A stretch of DNA of 11,862 bases, taken from NCBI GenBank assembly GCA_041859205.1, contig JBHEKU010000264.1, positions 1-11,862 of the forward strand, written 5' to 3'. Below the pieces are notes generated by a model, which made no database searches, was not told the origin of the DNA, and worked only from the letters and a program-made list of their open reading frames with translations. Made by a program: the position numbers and the translations under genes. Below are positions 1-7,400 of the stretch, piece by piece (position 1 is the stretch's first letter; each line of letters opens with the position of its first letter). Source of the DNA: JAFDZO01 sp041859205 (GTDB taxonomy: Bacteria > Bacteroidota > Ignavibacteria > Tepidaquicellales > Tepidaquicellaceae).

Positions 1-1692
1 CGAAAAACCAATTATCTTTTCTGCAATTCTTTTAAACACAGGAGCAGCCACTTTACCTCCGTAAAACTGTCCGCCTTTCGGATCATCCAATATTACCGTA
101 ATTAAAAACTGAGGATTATCAGCAGGGAAAAATCCTACAAAAGAACCTGTGTGCGAACCTGATGAATACTCACCGTTTACAATTCGCTGCGCCGTCCCTG
201 TTTTACCTGCAATCTTAACTCCATCTATTTTTGCATCTGTTGCAGTTCCTGTTTCAACTACTCCAACCATTAATGTTGATAAAGTCTTAGCTGTGTTCTG
301 AGAAATTATCTGACGTATTTCAACAGGATTATTTTCAAAAATTGTTTTTCCGTCTAAAGCTGTTTCTTTTTTTATTATGTATGGCTTTAGCAATACACCG
401 TTGTTTGCTATTGCGGAATAAGCGCTTGAAAGCTGCAAAGCATTAATTAAAACTTCATATCCCATAGCCATATATGATAACGACACAGGAGAAAAATCAA
501 TTGGTCTTTTTAAAAGACCTCTGTTTTCTCCCGGCAGTTCAATTCCCGTGGAAATACCAAAGCCAAAATCTCTGGCATATTTATAAAATTTTTCCGGTCC
601 TAACTGACCGGCTATTTTTGCAAACCCTATATTACTTGACTGCTCCAATGCTTTTTGAAAAGTCATACTTGAAGATGAATGTTCATCCTTTATAATTCCC
701 CCGCTGGATAAAGTATATGAGCCGCCTTCAGTATTTATCAGACTCATCTTATCAATTATTTTCTCTTCCAATGAAGCAGCCGCAGTTACAATTTTAAATG
801 TAGAGCCGGGTTCATAAACATCGCATACAACTTTATTTGTAAAACCTGCCGTATCAGCTATCTGAATGCTGTTGGGATCAAAAGAAGGATAAGACGACAT
901 TCCCAAAATTTCACCTGTCTTTACATTGGTAATAATTACTTTGCCGCCATGTGAATTTGTTTCTTTTACTCCTCTTTCAAGTTCTTCCTCTGCAAACTTC
1001 TGAATATTTATATCTAAAGTAAGAACAATGTTATTTCCGTTGACAGGCTCCTTCTTAGGAGTATCCATATTAGGTTTATATTGTCCCTTACCGTCTCTCT
1101 GCATTATCACAAAGCCGTCCTTGCCTGCAAGCTCGCTTTCCATTGACTGCTCTACTCCGCTAAGCCCTGTGCCTTCTACATTTGTATATCCCAATACCTG
1201 AGCAGCTAATCTGCCGTAATTATAAACACGCTTGGGTTCTTTAAGCACAATAAGACCTTCGAAGTCTGCGCTATCAAGCCCCTGTATATTAGCAACGTCT
1301 GCTTTTCTTTCTAAGTAAACAAATGATGTACTTTTATTTGTAAGCTTCGCAAGATATTCGTTTCTGTCTTTCTTAAAAATTCTTGCAAACATATTTGCAA
1401 TAGAATCGGGCTTGGTAACCATCGTAGGGTCAACAGCAAAAGAATACTGAAGCGAATTGGATATAAGCACATTCATATTCCTATCATATACAAGACCGCG
1501 CGAGGGAGATATTTTTATTTTCTCTTCGTACTGTTTCCTTGCCGCAATCTTATACTTTGCAGAATTAATTATCTGTACATTAATTAATTTAAAAAGTATG
1601 ATTGTGAAAATAAGAAGGAATACGAACGAAATAAAACCTACTTTCGCACGGAAGCTTGAACAATAACTCAGGAATTTTTTAAATGACTCCAA
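1..1692 (-). CDS. ftsI: FtsI/PBP2-family septal peptidoglycan transpeptidase (3' end cut off by window edge)
   Basis: Class B penicillin-binding protein that cross-links septal peptidoglycan, anchored in the inner membrane with its catalytic domain in the periplasm. 564 residues are readable and the frame is still open at base 1. Seen: a short basic cytoplasmic tail, one membrane segment (about residues 18-37), the pedestal-domain motif RGLVYDR (65-71), and all three transpeptidase motifs: STFK with nucleophile Ser297, SSN (352-354) and KTG (497-499, within KTGTAQ). The start is taken as TTG at 1692: an in-frame stop lies 12 bases upstream, no ATG or GTG is available in between, and the protein then begins with the expected cytoplasmic tail and membrane anchor. 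No clear Shine-Dalgarno sequence precedes it. It follows the ftsL-like gene by 16 bases, the usual dcw order. The C-terminus is missing, so I cannot say whether PASTA domains follow, as they do in some relatives. The family is secure; FtsI rather than another class B PBP rests on the gene context. Confidence 0.95.
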   Translation of the reverse strand, partial: MESFKKFLSYCSSFRAKVGFISFVFLLIFTIILFKLINVQIINSAKYKIAARKQYEEKIKISPSRGLVYDRNMNVLISNSLQYSFAVDPTMVTKPDSIANMFARIFKKDRNEYLAKLTNKSTSFVYLERKADVANIQGLDSADFEGLIVLKEPKRVYNYGRLAAQVLGYTNVEGTGLSGVEQSMESELAGKDGFVIMQRDGKGQYKPNMDTPKKEPVNGNNIVLTLDINIQKFAEEELERGVKETNSHGGKVIITNVKTGEILGMSSYPSFDPNSIQIADTAGFTNKVVCDVYEPGSTFKIVTAAASLEEKIIDKMSLINTEGGSYTLSSGGIIKDEHSSSSMTFQKALEQSSNIGFAKIAGQLGPEKFYKYARDFGFGISTGIELPGENRGLLKRPIDFSPVSLSYMAMGYEVLINALQLSSAYSAIANNGVLLKPYIIKKETALDGKTIFENNPVEIRQIISQNTAKTLSTLMVGVVETGTATDAKIDGVKIAGKTGTAQRIVNGEYSSGSHTGSFVGFFPADNPQFLITVILDDPKGGQFYGGKVAAPVFKRIAEKIIGFS

Positions 1693-1708
1693 TAAGGTAG
1701 ATTATTTT

Positions 1709-2029
1709 TTAATACAATTCCGATTTATTTACTATAATTTTGTTTTTATCAGTGTAAGCACCTTCACGAACATCTATATTCAACTTTTCATTCGAAATAG
1801 ATTTTATTCTTTCAAAGCTACTCAATCTTTCTATTTCTGTTCTAAGTATATCATTCGATTGCGAAGTTTTTTTTATCTCTTCCTTAATTGCATTATTCTT
1901 TGATGCGAGGGTATTAACATATATTATATTATTGATATAAAGCACAAGCAAAACGCAGATTACAGAAAATGCAATCAGCGTATTAAATAGCGAAAGTTTT
2001 TTTCTCTCTTTTGCTGCTTTATTTCTCAT
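1709..2029 (-). CDS. ftsL: FtsL-like septum protein (small bitopic coiled-coil protein)
   Basis: 106-residue protein with the architecture of FtsL/DivIC: a basic cytoplasmic N-terminus (RNKAAKERKK), one membrane segment at about residues 14-37, then a heptad-like charged/hydrophobic stretch at about 41-75 that should form a periplasmic coiled coil. In known systems FtsL pairs with FtsB/DivIC and helps recruit and activate the FtsW-FtsI synthase. Sequence conservation in this family is very low, so the call rests on size, topology and position between rsmH and ftsI, where ftsL normally sits. The ATG overlaps the rsmH stop by four bases (ATGA), which suggests translational coupling. No Shine-Dalgarno sequence is visible. 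A DivIC/FtsB-type protein could look the same, but the locus favours FtsL. Confidence 0.82.
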   Translation of the reverse strand: MRNKAAKERKKLSLFNTLIAFSVICVLLVLYINNIIYVNTLASKNNAIKEEIKKTSQSNDILRTEIERLSSFERIKSISNEKLNIDVREGAYTDKNKIIVNKSELY

Positions 2030-3003
2030 TGTAAATTTACATTAATTCTTTCGGCGCATCTTAACTTTGCGCTTCTTGCCCGCGAGTTTGATTTTATTTC
2101 CTGAAAGCCGGGCATTACTGATTTTTTTGTTAAAATTTTTAACTTGGGGGTTACATCTTCTTCATAAAACGGATTATCTGTTTTTCTGGAATTTGCCGAC
2201 ATCTCTCTGAAATAATTTTTTGTTATTCTATCTTCTAATGAATGATAAGAAACAACCACAAGTCTTCCGCCTTCATCAAGCATATCTAAAGAATCTTTCA
2301 GAACTTTTTTAAGATTATCCATTTCATTGTTTACTTCTATTCGTAAAGCCTGAAATATTTTTGATAAAAACTTTATTGTATTCTTTTTATCAATCTTGTA
2401 TTCTTCTTCTATCAAGGTCACTAAATCAAAAGTCGTTCTGAATTTATTCACTTTTCTTCTTTCTATAATGGCATCTGCAAGCCTTCTCTCATTTCCGACT
2501 TCACCGTACTCTTCAAATATTCTTATCAGTTCTTCCTTTGAAGATGAGTTCAGTATCTCTGCCGCAGTCATGTTATCTTTTTTAAAAGCTCTCATATCCA
2601 GTTTTGTATCTTTCATGTAGCTGAAGCCTTCTTCATTTTCAAGCTGATGCGAAGAGAGACCAAGGTCAAGTACAAGTCCTGTGATTTTTTTTATTCCGTT
2701 TTGTAAAAGAACTGATTTTAAATCGGCAAAATTATTGTTAACAAATTTTACCTTATTACCGAACTTCTCTAATCTTTTCTTTGAGTACTCAAGCGCTTCC
2801 AGATCTTTATCAAAACTTACAAGCAAATCTCCATTACCAAGTTTATTAAGAATAGCTTCGGAGTATCCCCCGCCGCCCAGTGTTCCGTCAACAATTATTT
2901 GTTTTTCAAATTTATCATTGAAGAGATATTCTAAAACTTCATTTAAAAGAACAGGTGTATGGAAAAATTTATTTTCAGTTTCGTTTTTAGATTCCTCTTG
3001 CAT
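2026..3003 (-). CDS. rsmH: 16S rRNA (cytosine-1402-N4)-methyltransferase RsmH
   Basis: SAM-dependent enzyme (formerly MraW) that N4-methylates C1402 of 16S rRNA at the ribosomal P site. At 325 residues it is close to the usual length of about 310. Seen: the family N-terminus HTPVLLNEVLEYL from residue 15, the SAM-binding glycine loop DGTLGGGGYS (39-48), the acidic FDKD at 64-67 expected to contact SAM, the DLGLSSHQL block (113-121), LDMR (135-138), VVVSYHSLEDR toward the C-terminal third, and a basic C-terminus with SRARSAKLRCAERI. The ATG overlaps the mraZ stop by one base (TAATG) and the stop overlaps the ftsL start by four, so translation of the three genes is probably coupled. No Shine-Dalgarno sequence is seen upstream. 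Identification is very secure. Confidence 0.98.
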   Translation of the reverse strand: MQEESKNETENKFFHTPVLLNEVLEYLFNDKFEKQIIVDGTLGGGGYSEAILNKLGNGDLLVSFDKDLEALEYSKKRLEKFGNKVKFVNNNFADLKSVLLQNGIKKITGLVLDLGLSSHQLENEEGFSYMKDTKLDMRAFKKDNMTAAEILNSSSKEELIRIFEEYGEVGNERRLADAIIERRKVNKFRTTFDLVTLIEEEYKIDKKNTIKFLSKIFQALRIEVNNEMDNLKKVLKDSLDMLDEGGRLVVVSYHSLEDRITKNYFREMSANSRKTDNPFYEEDVTPKLKILTKKSVMPGFQEIKSNSRARSAKLRCAERINVNLQ

Positions 3004-3461
3004 TACAGTCGTATATCTATATTGAACTCCGAAATTTTTTCTGCCAGTTCATTATATTGCACAGGCTCTGCGCTTTCAAATTTTTCTTTTGTCTTCGGAT
3101 TCCAGATTTCAAGACTCTCTATTGTACCAATGATTTCAATTTCTTTTTCAAAATTTGCAAACTGCATCAGCTGCGGTGGAATTAAAATTCTTCCCTGCGA
3201 ATCTATCTCAACCTCATTTACATAAAATAAAATCTCACGCACAAATTTTCTGGCATTGTTCTGCATTGTATTCAATTGAAGAAGTCCGTTCATTACTTTT
3301 TCATCCCAGATATTTTTCGGATATAACTTTACACAGTCATCAATTCCTCTTGTTAAGATTAATTGATTGTTGCACTCAATAGGAATATTTTTCCTAAACT
3401 TCGCAGGAAGAATAAACCTTGATTTTACATCGAGACTGGTTTTTGAATACCCTTGAAACAC
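3003..3461 (-). CDS. mraZ: Transcriptional regulator MraZ
   Basis: 152-residue DNA-binding regulator of the dcw operon, the same length as the E. coli protein. MraZ has two AbrB-like half-domains, each with a DxxxR motif, and assembles into a ring that binds short direct repeats upstream of its own gene. Both motifs are visible: DVKSR at 11-15 and DSQGR at 87-91. The first has Ser where most homologues have Gly (DxKGR). Other family landmarks are LTRGIDDCVKLYP (36-48) and LEIWNP near 118-122. The start is GTG at 3461, chosen because it gives the family-typical beginning M-F-x-G; no nearby in-frame ATG does so. No Shine-Dalgarno sequence precedes it. It is the first gene of the dcw run and overlaps rsmH by one base. 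A set of matching 10-bp-spaced boxes lies 50-75 bases upstream, so autoregulation is likely; whether repression or activation cannot be read from sequence. Confidence 0.97.
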   Translation of the reverse strand: MFQGYSKTSLDVKSRFILPAKFRKNIPIECNNQLILTRGIDDCVKLYPKNIWDEKVMNGLLQLNTMQNNARKFVREILFYVNEVEIDSQGRILIPPQLMQFANFEKEIEIIGTIESLEIWNPKTKEKFESAEPVQYNELAEKISEFNIDIRL

Positions 3462-3463
3462 TG

Positions 3464-3493
3464 TTAATTTTGCTTGATTTTAGGCGTTTTCAT
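3464..3493 (-). CDS. Possible nine-codon leader ORF upstream of mraZ
   Basis: An ATG at 3493 opens a frame encoding MKTPKIKQN that ends in TAA at 3466-3464, two bases before the GTG start of mraZ and in a different frame. A ribosome ending here could reinitiate at the GTG, which has no visible Shine-Dalgarno sequence of its own. There is also no Shine-Dalgarno sequence for the short ORF; the bases just before its ATG are CCTCCT. Short ORFs arise easily by chance, so this is only a candidate. Confidence 0.22.
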   Translation of the reverse strand: MKTPKIKQN

Positions 3494-3494
3494 A

Positions 3495-3521
3495 GGAGGA
3501 TTTGATACACCACTTTCCTCC
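3495..3521 (-). promoter_or_regulatory. Possible hairpin in the mraZ leader RNA
   Basis: In the minus-strand transcript, GGAGGA (3521-3516) can pair perfectly with UCCUCC (3500-3495) across a 15-base loop. The first arm is part of the MraZ boxes. The second arm contains CCUCC, the same sequence as the anti-Shine-Dalgarno core of 16S rRNA. It is a short stem, and the two arms may match by chance because the first is constrained as operator DNA. Confidence 0.28.
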
Positions 3522-3536
3522 ACTTTGCTCCACCTG
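3511..3536 (-). promoter_or_regulatory. MraZ operator: three phased direct repeats
   Basis: Read on the minus strand there are three boxes at exact 10-base spacing: CAGGTG (3531-3536), AAAGTG (3521-3526) and AAAGTG (3511-3516), followed by GAGC, GAGG and GTGT. Each box also reads as GTGG plus a variable triplet. From memory of published work, MraZ of mollicutes binds AAAGTG[T/G] repeats with 3-base gaps and the E. coli protein binds TGGG-type repeats with the same 10-base period. The boxes lie just downstream of the best promoter candidate, at or just after the predicted transcription start, where a bound ring could block RNA polymerase. The first box is diverged (CAGGTG), so two strong sites and one weak site are visible. 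MraZ binding is inferred, but motif, spacing and position all agree. Confidence 0.82.
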
Positions 3537-3540
3537 TATA

Positions 3541-3571
3541 CAAAAATAGGCAAAATAAATGAAAAGTCAAA
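3541..3571 (-). promoter_or_regulatory. Candidate promoter of the mraZ-dcw operon
   Basis: On the minus strand, TTTG (3571-3568) is followed after 19 bases by TATTTTTG (3548-3541), which fits the Bacteroidota primary-sigma pattern TTTG / TAnnTTTG. The same bases also read as a sigma-70-like TTGACT (3570-3565; five of six matches to TTGACA), a 16-base spacer and TATTTT (four of six matches to TATAAT). Transcription would begin near 3534-3536, giving a leader of about 75 bases that starts in the MraZ boxes. The call rests on motif match and position only. Confidence 0.6.
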
Positions 3572-3582
3572 TAAAATTATTA

Positions 3583-3624
3583 TGCAGAAAAAAATTTATT
3601 TTTTAAGTGCTTGATATTTCTGCA
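3583..3624. repeat. Inverted repeat TGCAGAAA / TTTCTGCA
   Basis: TGCAGAAA at 3583-3590 and its exact reverse complement TTTCTGCA at 3617-3624 are separated by 26 AT-rich bases. The repeat sits just upstream of the proposed -35/-33 element of the mraZ promoter. No U-rich tail in the right place makes it a convincing terminator on either strand. It could be a protein binding site or chance pairing in AT-rich DNA. Confidence 0.35.
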
Positions 3625-3692
3625 ATTTCTAATTCGCAGATTTTTTATGATGAGTGAGGTATGGATTTATAGCGTATTATAACTTATATTAA

Positions 3693-3715
3693 ATGCCCAT
3701 AAATAGAAAGGGCAT
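3693..3715 (-). terminator. Weak candidate terminator after the 196-residue gene
   Basis: ATGCCC (3693-3698) and GGGCAT (3710-3715) form a perfect six-pair stem with an 11-base loop, 30 bases past the stop at 3746. On the minus strand it is followed by TTTAATATAAG, which is AT-rich but not a run of Ts. If it terminates at all it is probably leaky; it could instead be a protein binding palindrome. Confidence 0.35.
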
Positions 3716-3745
3716 AATTAGTTTTTATTGACTTAGTGGCTATAA

Positions 3746-4336
3746 TCAACGGTTAAAAAAACAAATCGTATCTTTTGTTATAATTTTTTTCAGATTATAA
3801 GTTCCTTCCCAAAATTCGATTGAAACAGTGGCTCCATCTTTCTGTATGTTAATAGTATCTCCGTTTTTCTGATAAGTATAATTTTTTTTTATAAGTTTCC
3901 CGTGAAGGCATTCAATTTGAAAAACTTTTCTTTCAACATTTTCCCCATCTTGTGAATTCACAAAATACATATAATTATAGTAATCGAAAATAGGACATGG
4001 ACCGTCAAACAGAACTATCTCGTTCTCATTTACTTCCATAATTTCTTTGATAACTGAATTAAAATATATCTCAATTTTGTTGTTATCAATTTTTCTAATT
4101 CTCATTGTAACAGATTCTCCATGCATAGTTGAGTTGAACTCTGCTCTTATATAACCTGCGGGAGAAATTGTAAAGCTGCACTCTTGAATGAAATCCTTTT
4201 CCTCAACCCGCTTAAAATATGTTTTCATATGGATTGATACTACCCTTTCGGAAAAAGTCTGAGAGTATAATTGAGTCTGAATATGTTCATCTCTCAAAAA
4301 TAATTCACCTGTGAATGTTATTTTATTATCTTCCAC
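3746..4336 (-). CDS. Uncharacterised 196-residue protein
   Basis: I do not recognise this family. The 196 residues alternate polar and hydrophobic positions over most of the length (for example EFNSTMHGESVTMRIRKI and KIEIYFNSVI), suggesting a mostly beta-sheet protein. There is no signal peptide, membrane segment or nucleotide-binding motif, so it is probably cytoplasmic. Four cysteines (53, 114, 143, 192) are spread out and do not form an obvious metal site. The most distinctive stretch is FDGPCPIFDYYNYMYF at 110-125. The start is GTG at 4336: an in-frame TGA lies 18 bases upstream and no better codon intervenes. The next methionine, residue 37, would remove what looks like the first strands. 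No Shine-Dalgarno sequence is seen. It lies between the rpoC terminator and the dcw promoter region, so it must depend on read-through or on a promoter in the 42 bases after the terminator, where I find no good match. A real gene is likely from its length and coherent protein composition; its function is unknown. Confidence 0.75.
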   Translation of the reverse strand: MEDNKITFTGELFLRDEHIQTQLYSQTFSERVVSIHMKTYFKRVEEKDFIQECSFTISPAGYIRAEFNSTMHGESVTMRIRKIDNNKIEIYFNSVIKEIMEVNENEIVLFDGPCPIFDYYNYMYFVNSQDGENVERKVFQIECLHGKLIKKNYTYQKNGDTINIQKDGATVSIEFWEGTYNLKKIITKDTICFFNR

Positions 4337-4378
4337 AATCAGTTCTTTAATTCAATAAATGTATCTAAATTTTTGAAC

Positions 4379-4410
4379 AAAAAAAAAGGCGGAACAAACG
4401 TCCCGCCTTT
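4379..4410 (-). terminator. Intrinsic terminator of the rpoBC transcript
   Basis: On the minus strand AAAGGCGGGAC (4410-4400) and GTTCCGCCTTT (4395-4385) form an uninterrupted 11-pair stem with one G-U pair and a four-base loop. Nine consecutive Ts run from 4387 to 4379, the first three inside the stem. The stem begins 23 bases beyond the rpoC stop. This is a textbook Rho-independent terminator for leftward transcription. The opposite strand lacks an equally long T run. Confidence 0.94.
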
Positions 4411-4433
4411 AATATGAATTACTATTTTATATC

Positions 4434-7400
4434 TTATGCTTTTACTTTTTCTTCGATTGTTTCTTCAACCTCTGCAGGAGCAGAAATTTTCTCAGAGAAA
4501 GAATGCTTATTAGATACAACTAAGTCTTTATATTTTCTTAGTCCTGTACCGGCAGGAATTAACTGACCGATAATAACGTTTTCTTTCAGTCCTAATAAGT
4601 GGTCAACTTTTCCTTTGATAGATGCATCTGTAAGAACTTTAGTTGTTTCCTGGAACGATGCAGCGGAGATAAAGCTGTCCGTAGTAAGCGAGGTTTGTGT
4701 AATACCAAGCAATACAGGTTCTGCAGTTGCAGGCATTGCCTCTCTTGTTTTTACTACAGCTTTTTCTTTTTTCTTAAGTGCAGCATTTATTTCTTTCAGA
4801 TCTTTTTTGTTCATTAGCTGTCCTAAGTAAACTTCCTTGCTGTCGCCGTTTTCAGTAACAACAACCATTCCTTTTAAGCCTTCGTTTTCGTCACCGAATA
4901 CATTCTTATGAATAACATCACCTTCAAGAATTCTTGTATCACCCGGGTCAGTAACTTTAACTTTTTGCAGCATCTGACGAACAATAACTTCGATGTGCTT
5001 ATCATTAATTTTTACACCCTGAATTCTATAAACTTCCTGAATTTCGTTTACAAGATATTCCTGAACTTCAGCAACACCTTTGATCTTAAGAATATCAACC
5101 GGATCGTAAGCGCCGCCTGTAAGCTGCTCGCCTGCTTTCACGATATCACCGTGTCTTACAAGAATATGTTTTCCAATCGGGATTTTATAATCACGTGATT
5201 CAGCACCATCAAGCGAAACAATTTTCAGCTCTCTGCTACCTCTTGTGATTTTACCGATTTCAACTTTACCGTCGATTTCAGCAATCTTCGCAGGATCGTT
5301 AGGGCTTCTTGCTTCGAATAACTCAGTTACTCTTGGCAGACCACCTGTAATATCACGAGTCTTACCGGAATCTTTTGGAATCTTAACAATAATTGTACCT
5401 GCTTTTACTTCTTCGCCGTCATTGACAAGCAAGTTAGCTTTTACAGGAATCAAGTATGTTGAAAGAAGTTTTTCGCTCTTAGAACTCTTGATTTGCAAAG
5501 TTGGTGATTTTGTTTTATCTCTTGATTCAATAACGATTTTCTGATAGTGACCTGTTTGATCATCTCTTACCTGTTCATATTGTTTTCCTTCTTGTAAATC
5601 TGAGTATGCAATTATACCATCATCTTCTGCAACGATAACTGTGTTGTATGGGTCACTTTCGTAAAGGATAGTGTTCTTCTTCACTTCATCTTTATTGCGA
5701 ACCATTAACACCGCACCGTAAGGCACTGCATATCTGGATAGCTGATTATTGTGACTGTCAAGAATTACAATAAATCCGTTTCTGCTAAGTGATACCAATG
5801 AAGTTCCTGCAACACCTTTATATTCAACAAGCTTTAAGTTTTCAAACTTAACTTTACCGTCGAACTTAGTTGGTGTTTGTGATTGAGTAATAATCTTAGA
5901 AGCAGTACCACCAATGTGGAATGTTCTAAGTGTAAGCTGTGTTCCCGGCTCACCGATTGACTGCGCTGCAATAATACCTACTGCTTCACCTACTTCAACC
6001 ATTTTACCGGTTGCAAGATTTCTGCCGTAACATTTTACGCAAACACCTCTCTTGGTTTCGCATGTTAACACTGAACGGATTTCAACGCCTGTTATCGGAG
6101 ACTCTTCAATTAAGTCAGCGATTTCTTCTGTGATTTCCTGTCCTGCTTTTACCAATACTTCATTGTTTATCGGATTGATAACATCGTGCGCAACTACTCT
6201 TCCTAATATTCTTTCTTTCAACGGCTCTTTAATTTCTTCACCGTCTTTTAATGCTTCAGTATATACACCTCTTTGTGTTCCGCAATCAATTTCATTTATG
6301 ATAACATCCTGTGCAACGTCAACAAGTCTTCTTGTTAAGTATCCTGCGTCAGCAGTTTTTAACGCTGTATCAGCAAGACCTTTTCTCGCTCCGTGAGTTG
6401 AAATAAAGTACTCAAGGATTGAAAGACCTTCTTTGAAGTTTGCGATAATCGGGTTCTCGATGATTTCACCTGCTTGTCCTGTTAAGGATTTCTGCGGCTT
6501 CTGCATAAGACCTCTCATACCTGCAAGCTGTGACACCTGCTCTACCGAACCTCTAGCGCCGGAGTCAATCATCATGTGTAATGAGTTGAAACCGTTCTTG
6601 GAGCGTTTCAGATTGAACATGAGTTCGTTTCTGATATGGTCACGAACGTGCGTCCAGATATCGATAACTTTGTTGTATCTTTCGTTTTCAGAAATGATAC
6701 CTCTTTGTTTCGATTTTTCAATTGTCTCTACTCTCTTATAAGCATCTTCAATTATCTTTGTTTTTGTTTCCGGTACTTCGATGTCATCGATATTTACAGA
6801 TAGACCGCCCATTGTTGCAAACTTGAATCCTACTTCTTTTAATTTATCTAAGAAGATAGCTGTTTCAAGGTTACCAACGGTTTTGTAAATATTGCCGATG
6901 ATTTCAATAATTTTTTTCTTCTTGAGCAAATCATTGATGTACGGCATTCCTTCAGGAACGATTTCATTGAATATAACTCTACCTGTAGTAGTGTCAATAA
7001 TTTTTCCTTTAATTCTTACTTTTATCTGTGCGTGAAGTCCTAATTTTTTCGATTCATAAGCCATCTTAACTTCCATCGGTGAAGAGAACATTTTTCCATG
7101 GCCAACATCATCAGCTAATTCTTTTGTCAGATAGTAAGCGCCTAAAATTAATTCCTGATTAGGAATACATGTAGGATTACCGTGCTGAGGTGAAAGAATA
7201 TTGTGTGATGAAAGCATTAAGATAGATGCTTCCAGCTGTGCTTCTGATGAAAGAGGTACGTGAACTGCCATCTGGTCACCGTCAAAGTCAGCATTGAATG
7301 CGATACAAACAAACGGATGAAGTCTGATAGCTTTACCTTCTACAAGTACCGGCTGGAAAGCCTGAATACTAAGTCTGTGAAGAGTTGGAGCTCTGTTCAA

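Larger units (their letters stand above)
3462..3745 (-). other. Intergenic regulatory interval upstream of mraZ
   Basis: These 284 bases between the stop of the 196-residue gene and the mraZ start hold, in transcription order: a candidate terminator hairpin (3693-3715), an AT-rich stretch with a long inverted repeat (3583-3624), A/T tracts just upstream of the promoter that could act as an UP-like element (about 3572-3604), the promoter (3541-3571), the MraZ boxes (3511-3536) and the leader hairpin and short ORF. I see no RNA gene and no further coding frame of substance. Confidence 0.7.

Noticed and set aside
3676..3681. A perfect TATAAT on the minus strand, a possible second mraZ promoter.
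   Set aside because: No acceptable -35 or -33 element lies at the right distance, and such hexamers are common in AT-rich DNA.
3728..3746. TTGACT and TATAAT on the plus strand, resembling a promoter.
   Set aside because: The two elements are only seven bases apart, far too close, and no rightward gene follows.
4352..4381. Possible promoter for the 196-residue gene: TTTG/TTGTTC upstream with TACATTTA or TATTGA.
   Set aside because: The TTTG to TACATTTA spacing is 14 bases, too short, and TATTGA matches only three of six -10 positions; the upstream element also overlaps the terminator T run.
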